Below, in pieces: positions 18,193-27,410 of a stretch of DNA of 64,000 nt; the stretch's first letter is position 1, and each line of letters begins with the position of its first letter. The position numbers and the translations under genes were made by a program. The notes below the pieces were generated by a model that worked only from the letters and a program-made list of their open reading frames with translations, made no database searches and was not told the origin of the DNA. Source of the DNA: Planctomycetota bacterium (GTDB lineage: Bacteria > Planctomycetota > SZUA-567 > H5-PLA8); contig JABTUM010000002.1 of the NCBI GenBank assembly GCA_015075375.1, forward strand, positions 266,306 through 330,305, written 5' to 3'.

Positions 18193-20298
18193 ATGGCGAC
18201 GCGTGCGGGCGGGGCGTGGTGGTTCGGAGTGCTGCTGGCCGGCGCGTGCGGAGCGGGGGAGGACTGGACCATGCCGGAGATCAAGCTGCCCGATCCGCCG
18301 CGGCATCCGTGCGTGGCGTGCACACCGGAAGAGCTGGAACGGCTGCGCGCGGCGTGGAAGGGCGAAGGGCTGCCGCACAAGGCGGTGCTCTGGCGCGTGA
18401 ACGAAGCCGAGAAGGCGCTGGCGGCGGACCTGGTGTTTCCGCCGCGCGGCGCTCAGCACAATCAGTGGTACCAATGCGAGCCGTGCCAACACTTTCTCGT
18501 GAAGGTGAAGGACGGCCACCAGTGCCCGCGCTGCAAGAAGGTGTACACGGGCGCGCCGTACGACGACGTCGTCTTCTACCGGGTGCATGAAGCGAATCTG
18601 CGCGGGATGCTGGACGCCGCGTGGGCGCATGCGGTGACGGGCGAGGCGAAGTACTTGGAGTTCGCCAAACGCGTGCTGCTGGGTTACGCCGAACGCTACC
18701 GGACCTATCCGTATCACGACAACGCGTGCAAGGAAGGCGCGGCGGCGGCGAAGTCGGGCGGGCATTTGAACGAGCAGACGCTGGGCGAAGCGTCGTGGAT
18801 GGCCACGCGGATCGCACCGGCCTTCGATTTGATGCACGGCGCGTTGAGCGCCGAAGAGCGCGCGCAGATTCGCGACGGACTGCTGCTGCCGATGCTGAAG
18901 AACATCGACAAGCACAAAGCGGGCAAGAGCAATTGGCAGACCTGGCACAACGCCGCGATGATCTGCGGCGGCGCGGCGATGGACGAGGCCGAGTGGGTGC
19001 GCAAGGCGCTGGCGCAGGACGGGCAAGGCTTCGCCTGGCAGATGGAGCACTCGGTGACGGCCGAAGGGATGTGGTACGAGAACAGTTGGGGCTACCACTT
19101 TTATACGCTTTCGGCGCTGGTGCAGATTGCCGAATGCGCGCGGCGGATCGGGGTGGATGTCTGGAGCCATCCGGCGTTTCGCAAGATGTTCACGCTGCCG
19201 GTGCGGTACACGATGCCCGACGGAACGCTGCCGCGCTTCGGCGACGACGTGACCTCCCGCGTCGACGGCGACGAGCGGATGGAAGTGGCGTATCACGCAT
19301 ACCGCGATCCGGCGATCCTGGCGGTGCTGCTGAAGGAGCCGCGCTGGTTTTCGGTGCAGTTGGGGCGCGATACGGAGCAAGCGGCCGAACGTCCGGCGCT
19401 GGAGAGCGCGGTCTTTCCCGGCGCGGGGCATGCGATCCTGCGTTCGGGCGAGTTGGCGGGCGTGATGACCTTCGGCCCGTTCGGCGGCTTTCACGGGCAT
19501 TTCGATAAGTTGAGTTTCGTATTCTTCGGGCACGGCGCGGAGTTGGGCGTCGATCCCGGTCGCGCCAAGAGCCAGGCGTATCGCCTGCCGATCCACGGGA
19601 ACTGGTACCGCGCGACGGTGAGCCACAACGCCGTGGTGGTGGACGGGAAGTCGCAGGACGGCGCGGGGGGCGAGTTGCTGGGCTTCGCGGCGGGGGAAGG
19701 CGTGACGATGGCCGGCGCGCGTTGCGCGAGTGCGTACAAGGGCGTTGCGCAGCGGCGCTGGCTGGCGCTGACGGCGCGGTATCTGCTTGTCTTCGATGCG
19801 CTGGAAGCGGACCGGGAGCGGCGCTTCGACTGGTGGTTCCACCATCGCGGCACGCAAGCCGAGTGCGCGGCGGCAGTGGAGGAGGGCGCGCTGCCCAAGG
19901 GGTACACGGGCGCCGAGTATTTACGCAAGGTGAAGGCGGGTCGTTCGAACGAAGCGGTGCGCGTACGCTTTTCCGGCTCGGATGTGTCGACCGAATTGCT
20001 TTTCGACGTGCATCCTGAAACGAGCGTTCTGATTGGCGACGGGGTAGGCGCGTCGGTGGACGACCGCGTGCCGCTGGCGGCGCTGACGCGCTCGGGAAAA
20101 CAGGTGCGTTTCGCGGCGGTGCTGGAGCCGCTGAAAGGCGATGCGCCGCGCACGGTAACGGGCGTCGCGTGGGAAGTGCGGGGCGAAGGCTTCGCGGTGA
20201 CGGTTTCGCGAGGCGCGGAGCAAGATGTTTTCGTGCTGGGTCCGCAGGAGGTGCTCGAAGCGAGTTTGGCCGGAACGCGGGTGCCGTTAAAGCGTTGA
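18193..20298 (+). CDS. Secreted heparinase II/III / alginate lyase-like polysaccharide lyase with zinc-ribbon insert
   Basis: 701 residues with a signal peptide-like start. The N-terminal half is an (alpha/alpha) toroid as in alginate lyase and heparinase II/III enzymes (LGEASWMATRIAPAFDLM, SNWQTWHNAAM, YENSWGYHFYTLSALVQ); the C-terminal half is an antiparallel beta domain with the heparinase signature GGFHGHFDKLSF. Asn/Trp/His of NWQTWHN and Tyr/His of GYHFY are probable catalytic residues. Between residues 95 and 114 there is a CxxC-x12-CxxC zinc-ribbon-like insert. It probably cleaves a uronate-containing polysaccharide by beta-elimination. It is not embedded in a clear operon. Confidence 0.85.
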   Translation: MATRAGGAWWFGVLLAGACGAGEDWTMPEIKLPDPPRHPCVACTPEELERLRAAWKGEGLPHKAVLWRVNEAEKALAADLVFPPRGAQHNQWYQCEPCQHFLVKVKDGHQCPRCKKVYTGAPYDDVVFYRVHEANLRGMLDAAWAHAVTGEAKYLEFAKRVLLGYAERYRTYPYHDNACKEGAAAAKSGGHLNEQTLGEASWMATRIAPAFDLMHGALSAEERAQIRDGLLLPMLKNIDKHKAGKSNWQTWHNAAMICGGAAMDEAEWVRKALAQDGQGFAWQMEHSVTAEGMWYENSWGYHFYTLSALVQIAECARRIGVDVWSHPAFRKMFTLPVRYTMPDGTLPRFGDDVTSRVDGDERMEVAYHAYRDPAILAVLLKEPRWFSVQLGRDTEQAAERPALESAVFPGAGHAILRSGELAGVMTFGPFGGFHGHFDKLSFVFFGHGAELGVDPGRAKSQAYRLPIHGNWYRATVSHNAVVVDGKSQDGAGGELLGFAAGEGVTMAGARCASAYKGVAQRRWLALTARYLLVFDALEADRERRFDWWFHHRGTQAECAAAVEEGALPKGYTGAEYLRKVKAGRSNEAVRVRFSGSDVSTELLFDVHPETSVLIGDGVGASVDDRVPLAALTRSGKQVRFAAVLEPLKGDAPRTVTGVAWEVRGEGFAVTVSRGAEQDVFVLGPQEVLEASLAGTRVPLKR

Positions 20299-20431
20299 AG
20301 CCGCCGGCCCAGCGCCGAAGATTTGATCAGCCTCCGTACAACTTCGCGTCAACCCCAGGAAGCATCGTTCGCTCGCTCTGGGGAGCGCAGGCGCGAAATT
20401 CGTTGGCCTAGAAATTGCACGCGTACCGCTC

Positions 20432-20764
20432 GTGAATATTCCCCGGATGATGGTTTGGCTGCGAGTGCTCCTGCTGCCCGTCCTGCTGGCGATGGCGACG
20501 GGTCTGGCATGGGAGAGTCCCTCGCAAGCGCGCAAGCCGCGCTTACGCGCCAAGCCCACGGCTCCGCTGAACGCGAATTGGGCGGCGACGTGTTCGAGCG
20601 AGACCGAGGATTGCGGCTGCGAGACGGACCTGCCGGATTCGAACGCCGCAAGCGCCGGAGTTGCGCTGCTTACGCGATGCGCCGGACTCTCGCCGCAGCC
20701 GTTGGGACGCCGAGTCAGCTTCGATCTGATTCGAGAAAACCGCGGGCCCCCCGCGTACCTCTAG
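20432..20764 (+). CDS. Putative small exported protein
   Basis: 110 residues from GTG 20432, or 105 from ATG 20447. A convincing signal peptide (MMVWLRVLLLPVLLAMATGLAWES) is followed by a basic stretch and a Cys-rich segment (CSSETEDCGCET). No family recognised and no strong ribosome site, so the call rests on the signal peptide and the lack of a competing gene. The flanks 20299-20431 and 20765-20937 hold nothing recognised. Confidence 0.4.
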   Translation: MNIPRMMVWLRVLLLPVLLAMATGLAWESPSQARKPRLRAKPTAPLNANWAATCSSETEDCGCETDLPDSNAASAGVALLTRCAGLSPQPLGRRVSFDLIRENRGPPAYL

Positions 20765-20937
20765 TAGCGCGTTCGCCGGGTGAATGGCCCCGCGCGCTGC
20801 GTATCTAATCACCTACCAAACGCTTCAGGCTTGGATTCCGCGCCGCGGTCGGCGCGGATAGGGGACTCGTTCCGCCCCTTCAGGAAACGGAACCGCCGTG
20901 CGGCATGAGGCCGCGCGTCACGGGAGGAGATGTCGCC

Positions 20938-21738
20938 ATGCGTACGCTGCGTCGGACTCATAGCGCAGGATTCACGTTGATCGAGCTGCTGGTCGTGGTC
21001 GCCATTTTGGTGATCTTGGCGGGGCTGGTGCTGCCGAAGCTGGACAAAGTACAGCTCAAGTCGAACAAGGCGGTGGCCGCTTCGAATATTCACGACGTAT
21101 CGCGGTACATTCAGACCTACCGCGTGCTCCACAATTTCTACCCGGACCGCTGGGATTCGCTGGTGACGACGGATGCCACGCCGGTGCTGTGGGAAGCCGC
21201 GACCGAAGCCGATCCGGGTCTGGAGCCGCAACTGGTGGGCGGGCCGGTGCCGGCGAGTCCGGAGAAGCTGACGACGGCGACCTTCCAGAGCGACGAAGAG
21301 ATTCGCTCGCTCTCGCGCCTGGGCATCACGACGATGCTGGACCTGGACGGCAGCGCCTCGGGCATTCCCGGGGACCGCTTCACGATTCCGCGCACGATTG
21401 CGGACGGCGACACGTACGCGACGATCAATGTGCTGGACGACGACGGGAAGGCCATCGTCGACCGCATCTATCCGGAGAATCGGCTTCCGTCGGGGACTTC
21501 GGGCGCCATTCCGTCGGGCAAGAAGCTGCTGGTGGTCGGTGTCGGTCCGCTGAACACGATGATCGGCGACGTGGTCCAGGATACGCCCTTCTATTCGAAC
21601 ACGGATCCGGTGAAGTATTACCATCGCTTCCTGGCCATTTTCGAGTTCAGTACGGGCGGCAGCCGCGCGGAATTGAAGGCGGTGGTGGGCGCGGACGCGG
21701 ATCGTTTGGACGAGGAGATCAACGACTTCTACGAGTAA
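20938..21738 (+). CDS. Type II secretion pseudopilin-like protein (prepilin N-terminal motif)
   Basis: 266 residues from ATG 20938 with GGAGGA upstream. A short basic leader (MRTLRRTHSA) precedes the prepilin peptidase site G|FTLIELLVVVAILVILAGLVLP, with the Glu at +5 of the mature protein. The rest is a hydrophilic domain of about 230 residues. Many PVC bacteria carry large numbers of such type II secretion G-like proteins. Neighbouring genes are not pilus or secretion components, so this is an orphan pseudopilin whose assembly partners lie elsewhere. Confidence 0.85.
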   Translation: MRTLRRTHSAGFTLIELLVVVAILVILAGLVLPKLDKVQLKSNKAVAASNIHDVSRYIQTYRVLHNFYPDRWDSLVTTDATPVLWEAATEADPGLEPQLVGGPVPASPEKLTTATFQSDEEIRSLSRLGITTMLDLDGSASGIPGDRFTIPRTIADGDTYATINVLDDDGKAIVDRIYPENRLPSGTSGAIPSGKKLLVVGVGPLNTMIGDVVQDTPFYSNTDPVKYYHRFLAIFEFSTGGSRAELKAVVGADADRLDEEINDFYE

Positions 21739-22087
21739 GCACCGCCGGCTCGCGCTCCGGCTTGCGCTACGCGTTTGTAGCGCCGGCCGGCGGCGCGGGC
21801 GCACGGTTCACCATCCCAAGATCGAACAGGCCGGTAGGGCGGCCAACAGCATGCCCGCGGCCGACGTTTAGGGCCAAAGCGCCGGCCACGGAGCAGGTTG
21901 TCAGACCGGCCTGTTCGACTACACAACGCAGCGAGCGTAAAATCCGGAGCCTTAGAGATATAGTACGCACTTGTACGCCGTTATGTGCTCTTATCTGCAA
22001 CGCCTGAAACCTTCACGCTTCAAAAACTTGCCAGTTCGTGAAAACACCGCGTATGTTGCACTATGTGAGGTTTATGGAGGGCCGTGT
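21739..22087. other. Intergenic stretch with a long-loop inverted repeat
   Basis: No convincing gene in 349 nt. The notable structure is the perfect 14-bp inverted repeat at 21822-21835 and 21905-21918. Two direct copies of AGCGCCGGCC (near 21780 and 21880) lie outside and inside it. Confidence 0.5.
21822..21918. repeat. 14-bp inverted repeat spanning 97 bp
   Basis: TCGAACAGGCCGGT at the left end and its exact reverse complement ACCGGCCTGTTCGA at the right end, 69 nt apart. The interior is GC-rich with no coding potential. Possible small mobile element or structured RNA; a unique occurrence in this window. Confidence 0.6.
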
Positions 22088-22402
22088 ATGCAACCGGAGC
22101 AGAAACTGGAATCCGAGCACGCTTTCGTGCCGTTGCCTGGTTTTGCGGTAGCGATTCGGCAGCGCGAAAATCTGGTCATCATCGAGCCTAGCCCGGAGTC
22201 CGGGTACTACTGGGTCTCTGGGTTTACGGAAGGAAAGGCGTTCTTTGGGCGCGTGGCCGTAGCCGCCGCGGATCTGAAACGAGAATTGCGGCAATCGGCG
22301 CCGTTCGCGTTCGGCCCGCGGTGCGAGGTCTGCACGTTCAAGTGCGAGCCTCCGACGCGATCTTGGATGGAGCGAAGCTTGCCGGAGGCCGAACGCTTGT
22401 AG
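22088..22402 (+). CDS. Hypothetical small protein
   Basis: 104 residues from ATG 22088, chosen for GGAGG about 8 nt upstream. It begins MQPEQKLESEHAFVPLPGF, has a beta-rich middle (NLVIIEPSPESGYYWVSGF) and a C-terminal Cys cluster (CEVCTFKCEPP) that could bind a metal. No signal peptide. I do not recognise a family. Confidence 0.5.
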   Translation: MQPEQKLESEHAFVPLPGFAVAIRQRENLVIIEPSPESGYYWVSGFTEGKAFFGRVAVAAADLKRELRQSAPFAFGPRCEVCTFKCEPPTRSWMERSLPEAERL

Positions 22403-22475
22403 CTAGGCGGTCTCGCCTAGGTTTCTTTCGTTCCTGGAGCGCGCTGCGCGCGGCTTGTTGAGTTCACCACCCCTA

Positions 22476-22496
22476 CCTCTCCTTGGCAAGGAGGGG
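22476..22496. repeat. Near-perfect palindrome
   Basis: CCTCTCCTTG and CAAGGAGGGG are complementary (one G-U pair) around a single central base. There is no following T run. It may be a member of a dispersed palindromic repeat family; only one copy was seen here. Confidence 0.4.
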
Positions 22497-22624
22497 TAAC
22501 GGCACCGTCAAAGGCAATGGACATAGGTGCTTCCGCTAGGTGAAATACCGGCTTTGCCGCTTTCGGGCGCGGCGAACGCGGCTATTCTTCACGGCGCTCC
22601 GTCCACTTCGATCGAGGCGCCGGC

Positions 22625-23920
22625 ATGCAGCGCGTATTCACCCGCGGGTTCAACGCGTTGCTGGTCACGCAGTTCTTCGGCGCGGTCAACGACAACCTTT
22701 GGAAGCAGTTCCTGATCCTGCAGGTGACGACCGGCGGCGTGTGGGCCGGGGTGCTGGGCGACGGCGGGCAGGGCATCGTGACGATGCTCTTCACGCTTCC
22801 GTTCATCGTCTTCAGCGGCTGGGCGGGGCAGTTCGGCGACCGCAACAGCAAGACGCGCGTGGCCGTCTGGATGAAGATTCTCGAAGTTCCCATCTCGCTC
22901 GCTGCGCTCGTGGCGCTGGCCACGCAAAGTTTTTCGCTGGGCCTGGCTTCGCTGATGGTTCTGGCGCTGCAGGCGACCTACTTTGGCCCGGCCAAGTACG
23001 GGATGATCCCCGAGATTCTCGAGCGCGACGCGCTGGGGCGCGCCAACGGCACGATCAACATGCTTACCAACGTGGGCATCCTGAGCGGCGAGCTGCTGGG
23101 CGGATTCCTGAGCAAGCGCTACCCCGAGCACGATTATGCGCCGGGGTTGATCATGGTGGGGCTCGCCTTGGCGGGGATGATCTCCAGCTTTTTCCTGACG
23201 CGCGTGACGGCCCGCGACCCGGGGCTGACGTATTCGCGCACGCCGGTCGGTCCCTACTGGAATGCGCTGGGGTTCATGGGCCGCGACGGGGTGCTGTTGT
23301 GGCTGTGCCTGGGCGGCGGACTTTTCTACCAGATCGCGGTGATGACGGTGCTCGCGCTGCCGGATTTCAAGGCGACCCTTTTCATCGACGATCAGGCCGT
23401 GGCGCTGCTGGTGGGGCCGCTGATGATCGGGATCGGAGTCGGGAGCGTGCTGGCGGGCTATATGTTCAAGGACGCCGCACGGAATTTGAATTCGGTTCCG
23501 CTGGGGGTGGCGGGGATGGCCGCGTGTTACGCGGCGATGGGGCTTCTGCCGCTTCCGGCGGCGGCGGAACCCGGCGGCTTCGGCGATCCCAGTTACGTGA
23601 AGCTTCAGGCGATTCTGCTGGTGCTGGGCGGCTTCGCGGGCTGCTTCATCATCCCGTTCCAGTCGATCATCCAGGCGCGCAGCCCCGACAAGCTGGTGGG
23701 TCGAATCCTGGGCACCTACAACTTCGTGAACTTCCTGTTCATTGCCGCGGGCGGCGGATGCTACGCGCTGATGCGATCGAAGCTGGGCTGGGATGTCCAG
23801 CAATGCCTGCTGGCGCTGGGCGTCTTCACGCTGTTCAGCGTATCGGCGGTGCTCTTCAAACTGCGCGGGCTGGTCTTCGTGCGCGGCAGCGGCGCGGTTC
23901 CGCCGCCGCCGGAAGCGTGA
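22625..23920 (+). CDS. MFS transporter, LplT-like
   Basis: 431 residues with about 12 hydrophobic segments. The first helix carries TQFFGAVNDNLWKQF, the signature seen in the lysophospholipid transporter LplT and in the membrane part of LplT-Aas fusions; the loop GDRNSKTRVAVWMKI matches the MFS motif between helices 2 and 3. LplT flips lysophospholipids inward for re-acylation. No acyltransferase gene is adjacent, so the substrate is an inference from the motif. GAGG precedes the ATG. The DegT gene on the opposite strand ends 7 nt away, convergent. Confidence 0.8.
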   Translation: MQRVFTRGFNALLVTQFFGAVNDNLWKQFLILQVTTGGVWAGVLGDGGQGIVTMLFTLPFIVFSGWAGQFGDRNSKTRVAVWMKILEVPISLAALVALATQSFSLGLASLMVLALQATYFGPAKYGMIPEILERDALGRANGTINMLTNVGILSGELLGGFLSKRYPEHDYAPGLIMVGLALAGMISSFFLTRVTARDPGLTYSRTPVGPYWNALGFMGRDGVLLWLCLGGGLFYQIAVMTVLALPDFKATLFIDDQAVALLVGPLMIGIGVGSVLAGYMFKDAARNLNSVPLGVAGMAACYAAMGLLPLPAAAEPGGFGDPSYVKLQAILLVLGGFAGCFIIPFQSIIQARSPDKLVGRILGTYNFVNFLFIAAGGGCYALMRSKLGWDVQQCLLALGVFTLFSVSAVLFKLRGLVFVRGSGAVPPPPEA

Positions 23921-23926
23921 GAGGCA

Positions 23927-25213
23927 TCATCCCGCCGCGCGCGCCGCATCCTTGCCTTGATCCCTGATTTCGCTTGCATGCGCCCGGATGCGTTCGACCG
24001 AGGCGACGAACGCTTCCAAGAGCGGACGAGAGAGCAGCGCGGTGTGCCCAAGCGTGAGCTGCGTTTCGGCGCAGATCCGGTCGGCGTTCGGGGTGCTCGT
24101 GCGTGCGTAGATCAGTCGCCCGCGCTCGTCTTTCATCTGCGCGAAGACCGGATTGCGCTGGATCGCGCGGCCGTAGGCTTGGCTGACCGGGAGCCCTTCG
24201 GCTTGCAGCGCCTGGAAGAAGCGCGCCTTGGTGAGCCCGCCGAATGCTCGGGCGTCGTAGCGCATCAGGTAGAAGTAGTAGCCGCGGCGGGTGATGCGCG
24301 GATCGCGTTTGAGCGGCAGCAGGCCGCCGAGCTGTTCGAGCCGTTTGCTCAACCAGGCGCCGTTGCGCTGCTTGATCAAGGTCAGCTTCTTCACGCGCTT
24401 GAGCTGTTCGTTCAGGATCGCGCCTTGCCATTCGGTGAGGCGGAGGTTCCAGGCGACGCGGTGGAAGTCGTAGAAGCCCTGATCTTCGAGCCGGCCGAGG
24501 TGATGGTAGCTGTAGAGCTTTTCGGCGAGGACATCGCTGTTGGAGATCACGGCGCCGCCTTCGCCGGCGGTGAGCGCCTTGCTTTGCTGGAAGCTGAAGC
24601 AGCCCGCGTCGCCCCAGGATCCGGCTCCGCGGCCGCGCCACTGGCTGCCTTGCGCGTGCGCGCAGTCTTCGATGAGCAGGAGTTTATGCTTCTTCGCGAG
24701 CTTCGTGAAACGGTCCATGTCGGCGCAGTAGCCGCCGTAGTGGACGACGACGATGGCTTTCGTGCGCGGCGTGATGGCGGCTTCGACGCTGGCCGGATCG
24801 GTCTGGTAGGTTTCGGGATCGGCGTCGGCGAAGACTGCGCGTGCGCCGATGAGCGGAACGGCCGTGGCGGTGGCGACGAAGGAGAGCGCGGGGACGATCA
24901 CCTCGTCGCCGGCTTCGACGCCGCCGGCTTTCAGAGCCAATTCCAGCGCGGCGGTCCCGTTGCTGACGCAGAGGGCGTGTTTCGCGCCCTGCCACTTGGC
25001 GAAGGCGCGCTCGAAGCGTCCGGTCACGCTTTGCGCCATCTGCTGCCGCGTCCCTCCACGCCACCATTGGCCGCTATCGAGCACTTCCAGGATCGCTTTG
25101 CGTTCGGGCTCGCCGCGCGGGGGCCAGGTGACACGCATGGCGGGCGTGACCAAGGGCTTGCCGCCAAGGAGAGCGGGTTTGGAGCGAACGAGCGGGGCGG
25201 CGGGGCGGGGCAT
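23927..25213 (-). CDS. DegT/DnrJ/EryC1/StrS family aminotransferase
   Basis: 428 residues from ATG 25213 (GGAG 9 nt upstream). It is a PLP-dependent fold type I enzyme: SNGTAALELAL (phosphate contact), LLLIEDCAHAQGS (Asp pairing with the pyridine nitrogen) and the Schiff-base lysine K212 in FSFQQSKALTAGEGG. Family members transaminate nucleotide-keto-sugars or, in some cases, act as sugar dehydratases. It is the last gene of the minus-strand cluster that starts at 31483, 116 nt after the preceding gene, so it may be transcribed separately. Confidence 0.9.
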   Translation of the reverse strand: MPRPAAPLVRSKPALLGGKPLVTPAMRVTWPPRGEPERKAILEVLDSGQWWRGGTRQQMAQSVTGRFERAFAKWQGAKHALCVSNGTAALELALKAGGVEAGDEVIVPALSFVATATAVPLIGARAVFADADPETYQTDPASVEAAITPRTKAIVVVHYGGYCADMDRFTKLAKKHKLLLIEDCAHAQGSQWRGRGAGSWGDAGCFSFQQSKALTAGEGGAVISNSDVLAEKLYSYHHLGRLEDQGFYDFHRVAWNLRLTEWQGAILNEQLKRVKKLTLIKQRNGAWLSKRLEQLGGLLPLKRDPRITRRGYYFYLMRYDARAFGGLTKARFFQALQAEGLPVSQAYGRAIQRNPVFAQMKDERGRLIYARTSTPNADRICAETQLTLGHTALLSRPLLEAFVASVERIRAHASEIRDQGKDAARAAG

Positions 25214-25329
25214 GCGTGCGGTCTCCGGGTTGAACGGTCGGCTTCCACTTGATGGAAGATACCGCCGGAGCGGCTGCACTTTCTTTGGAATCGGGGGGGT
25301 GCTTTTGACGGATTTTATGGACCGTGAGC

Positions 25330-26526
25330 CTACGGCCGCTTGAAACGGTACAGGTGTACTTCCAAGGGCTTAAAGTCGTCCTTAAAGGCGCCGGCCTGGG
25401 CCTGGATCGAACGGTTTTCGTCGAGGACTTCGATGTTCGTGCCGGCCGCGAGTCCTTCCACGCTCAGGGTGGCGCTGCCCGCGCGATAGGCGGCTTTGAC
25501 GTCGTCCTTGCGCGCGCCGAGATCCTGCATGTCCAGATTGTTCGCGAAGAGGTAGACCCATCCGCCGTGCTCGCGCAGCAAGATTTCCCCGGGCTGCTTG
25601 GAATCGAAAGCGATGGAGGCCTTGCGCGCAACCGGATCCGACAGAAGCACCGGTCCCAGCCGGCCGAGTTGTTCGTTGGTGCGTTTCAGTTCGGCCTGCA
25701 TGGCATCGCCGGGGGCGAACTCGTTGAACGACGGCCGCCACGCGTGCGTGAAGTAGCCGATGCCGGTGGCGCCGCGGATGACGGCCATCCAGACTTCGGC
25801 GCGGGTGATCTCGGGCGTGACGTCCTTCTGGCGCTCGTAGGTGATCCACTTGCTGCCCTTGCTGGTTTCGATCCAGGCCCAGACGGGCTTGGCGGTTCCG
25901 CCCAGCGCGCGCAGTTCGCTCACGCCCTCGGCGACCCAGATCAGGCGGTCGTCGCGGTTCTGCTGGTAGATCGGGTAAATGTCGAAGCAGAGGATATCGG
26001 CGGATTTCGCGGCGGCGGCGTAGTAGGCTTGGACATCTGGCTTTTTACCGAAGAATTCCTGCATGAAATCGGCGGTGAAATTCAGGAACACCGGACGGCT
26101 CGGATCCTGTTCGCGGATGGTCTTGTACCACCCGGCGATCTCTTCCACCGCGACTTTGGGCTTGCCTTTGCCGATGCCCATATCGGGCTCGTCGCGCAAG
26201 GCGTATCCGAGCAGGGCGGGGTGGCCTTTGATTCCTGAATCGAAGGCGCTGGCATGGACCAGCGCGAGACCACCGGCGGCCTGCGCGGCTTCCAGCGCTT
26301 CCTTCGCAGTCTTGCCGCTTCCGCAAAAGGTATTGAAGCCCAGGTCTTTCAGCTTTTGGAACCGGGACGTGGCCTGTGCCCAGGACATAATCGGAAAATA
26401 CGGCTGTCCGTTCACGCGCAGTTCGCGCTGCGCTCCGATCTCCACCGTTTTGACCGCTTCGGCGGAAAGGAGTGCTTGGGAGAGGCAGCATATGGCAAGC
26501 GGCAGCAGCGAGACGAAGCGGCTCAT
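25330..26526 (-). CDS. Secreted glycoside-hydrolase-like TIM-barrel protein
   Basis: 398 residues from ATG 26526. A signal peptide (MSRFVSLLPLAICCLSQALLSAEA) precedes an (alpha/beta)8-like domain; the GYALRDEPDMG stretch (112-114 DEP) resembles the acid/base region of clan A glycosidase-like proteins, and KPVWAWIETSKG could hold the second carboxylate. The C-terminal ~80 residues form a beta-sandwich-like tail. The exact family and substrate are not clear. It follows the transglutaminase-like gene by 26 nt. Confidence 0.65.
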   Translation of the reverse strand: MSRFVSLLPLAICCLSQALLSAEAVKTVEIGAQRELRVNGQPYFPIMSWAQATSRFQKLKDLGFNTFCGSGKTAKEALEAAQAAGGLALVHASAFDSGIKGHPALLGYALRDEPDMGIGKGKPKVAVEEIAGWYKTIREQDPSRPVFLNFTADFMQEFFGKKPDVQAYYAAAAKSADILCFDIYPIYQQNRDDRLIWVAEGVSELRALGGTAKPVWAWIETSKGSKWITYERQKDVTPEITRAEVWMAVIRGATGIGYFTHAWRPSFNEFAPGDAMQAELKRTNEQLGRLGPVLLSDPVARKASIAFDSKQPGEILLREHGGWVYLFANNLDMQDLGARKDDVKAAYRAGSATLSVEGLAAGTNIEVLDENRSIQAQAGAFKDDFKPLEVHLYRFKRP

Positions 26527-26552
26527 GATGTACGATCCTCGCGAGTGACGGT

Positions 26553-27410
26553 TTACGATTCTCTTCCGATCACAGGGTAATAGGGCGCCAAAATCTCGGC
26601 CTGTTCCGACCAAGCCGGCTCCTTCGCGGTTTCGATCACGTGGATGCCGGGCCAATCGGCCCAATGTTCGATGGTGCGGCCGGGGTAGGCGCCCAGGAGC
26701 CGGTTGGTAGGGACGTACGCCAGACAAGCAAAGCTGCTCATGCCGCGCTCGCAGAGCTTTTGCCAGCCGAAATTCGGATAGTGCCGGTACTCGAGGGGCA
26801 GATCCTCCTTGGCGTAGCGTTTGGCCAGCGGACCCACGAGGATATCCACATCCGCGCCGTCGTCTCGAAACCATGCGCGCGCGGCTTCGTAAGCGTTGAG
26901 CGGAACGCCGCGGCGTTCGAGGGAATAGTTGAGCGTGGGATCCCAGAGCACCCACTTGGCGTATTCGACCGACCAAAGTTCGACGATGTTGTGGTTACTC
27001 ACGCGGCCGGGGTAATCGGCGCGGCGCAGGCTGATTACGCGGGCGTGCCAGCCCAAGGCCGTGGCCGCGGCGCACATCACGATGGCGTAATGCGCGCAAT
27101 AAAAGGTGTGCCCCGCGGCACAGTGTTCGAGGATCTCCAGCGCGTCTTCGGTCTTCGCCGAGGGCCGGCCGAACATGCGGAAGCGTTCGTAGGTCCAGTC
27201 GCTCAGGAGCCGCAGCTTTTCGAGCTCGCCGCAACCGGGCGCGATCACGGCATCCAGCGCGTAGCGTTCCAGAAGCTGCGCCAAGCGCGGCGCGCCGGGG
27301 TCCTCGAACTCGAAGGCGGAGACGAAAGCCTTCTGTTCGGGCGTACGTGGCGCGGGCTCGAAACGAACCGCGCGCTTGCGCGTTTCCATGGAGGCGCTCG
27401 AATGCATCAT
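26553..27410 (-). CDS. Transglutaminase-like superfamily protein
   Basis: 285 residues with the papain-like Cys-His-Asp triad of the transglutaminase core: C105 in HTFYCAHYAIVMCAAATALGW, H140 in SNHNIVELW and D157 in WVLWDPTLNYS. Bacterial members are mostly proteases or amidases. No signal peptide is seen, unlike most of its neighbours. The ATG overlaps the stop of the preceding gene by 4 nt, so the two are translationally coupled. Confidence 0.8.
   Translation of the reverse strand: MMHSSASMETRKRAVRFEPAPRTPEQKAFVSAFEFEDPGAPRLAQLLERYALDAVIAPGCGELEKLRLLSDWTYERFRMFGRPSAKTEDALEILEHCAAGHTFYCAHYAIVMCAAATALGWHARVISLRRADYPGRVSNHNIVELWSVEYAKWVLWDPTLNYSLERRGVPLNAYEAARAWFRDDGADVDILVGPLAKRYAKEDLPLEYRHYPNFGWQKLCERGMSSFACLAYVPTNRLLGAYPGRTIEHWADWPGIHVIETAKEPAWSEQAEILAPYYPVIGRES

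Noticed and set aside
22540..23967. A 475-codon Arg/Gly-rich frame overlapping the MFS transporter
   Set aside because: Same-strand frame shadow of the transporter, which has clear membrane helices and motifs.
25330..26976. A single 548-residue protein from the upstream start
   Set aside because: The first ~150 residues are in the antisense or frame shadow of the transglutaminase-like gene; the signal peptide at ATG 26526 marks the true start.
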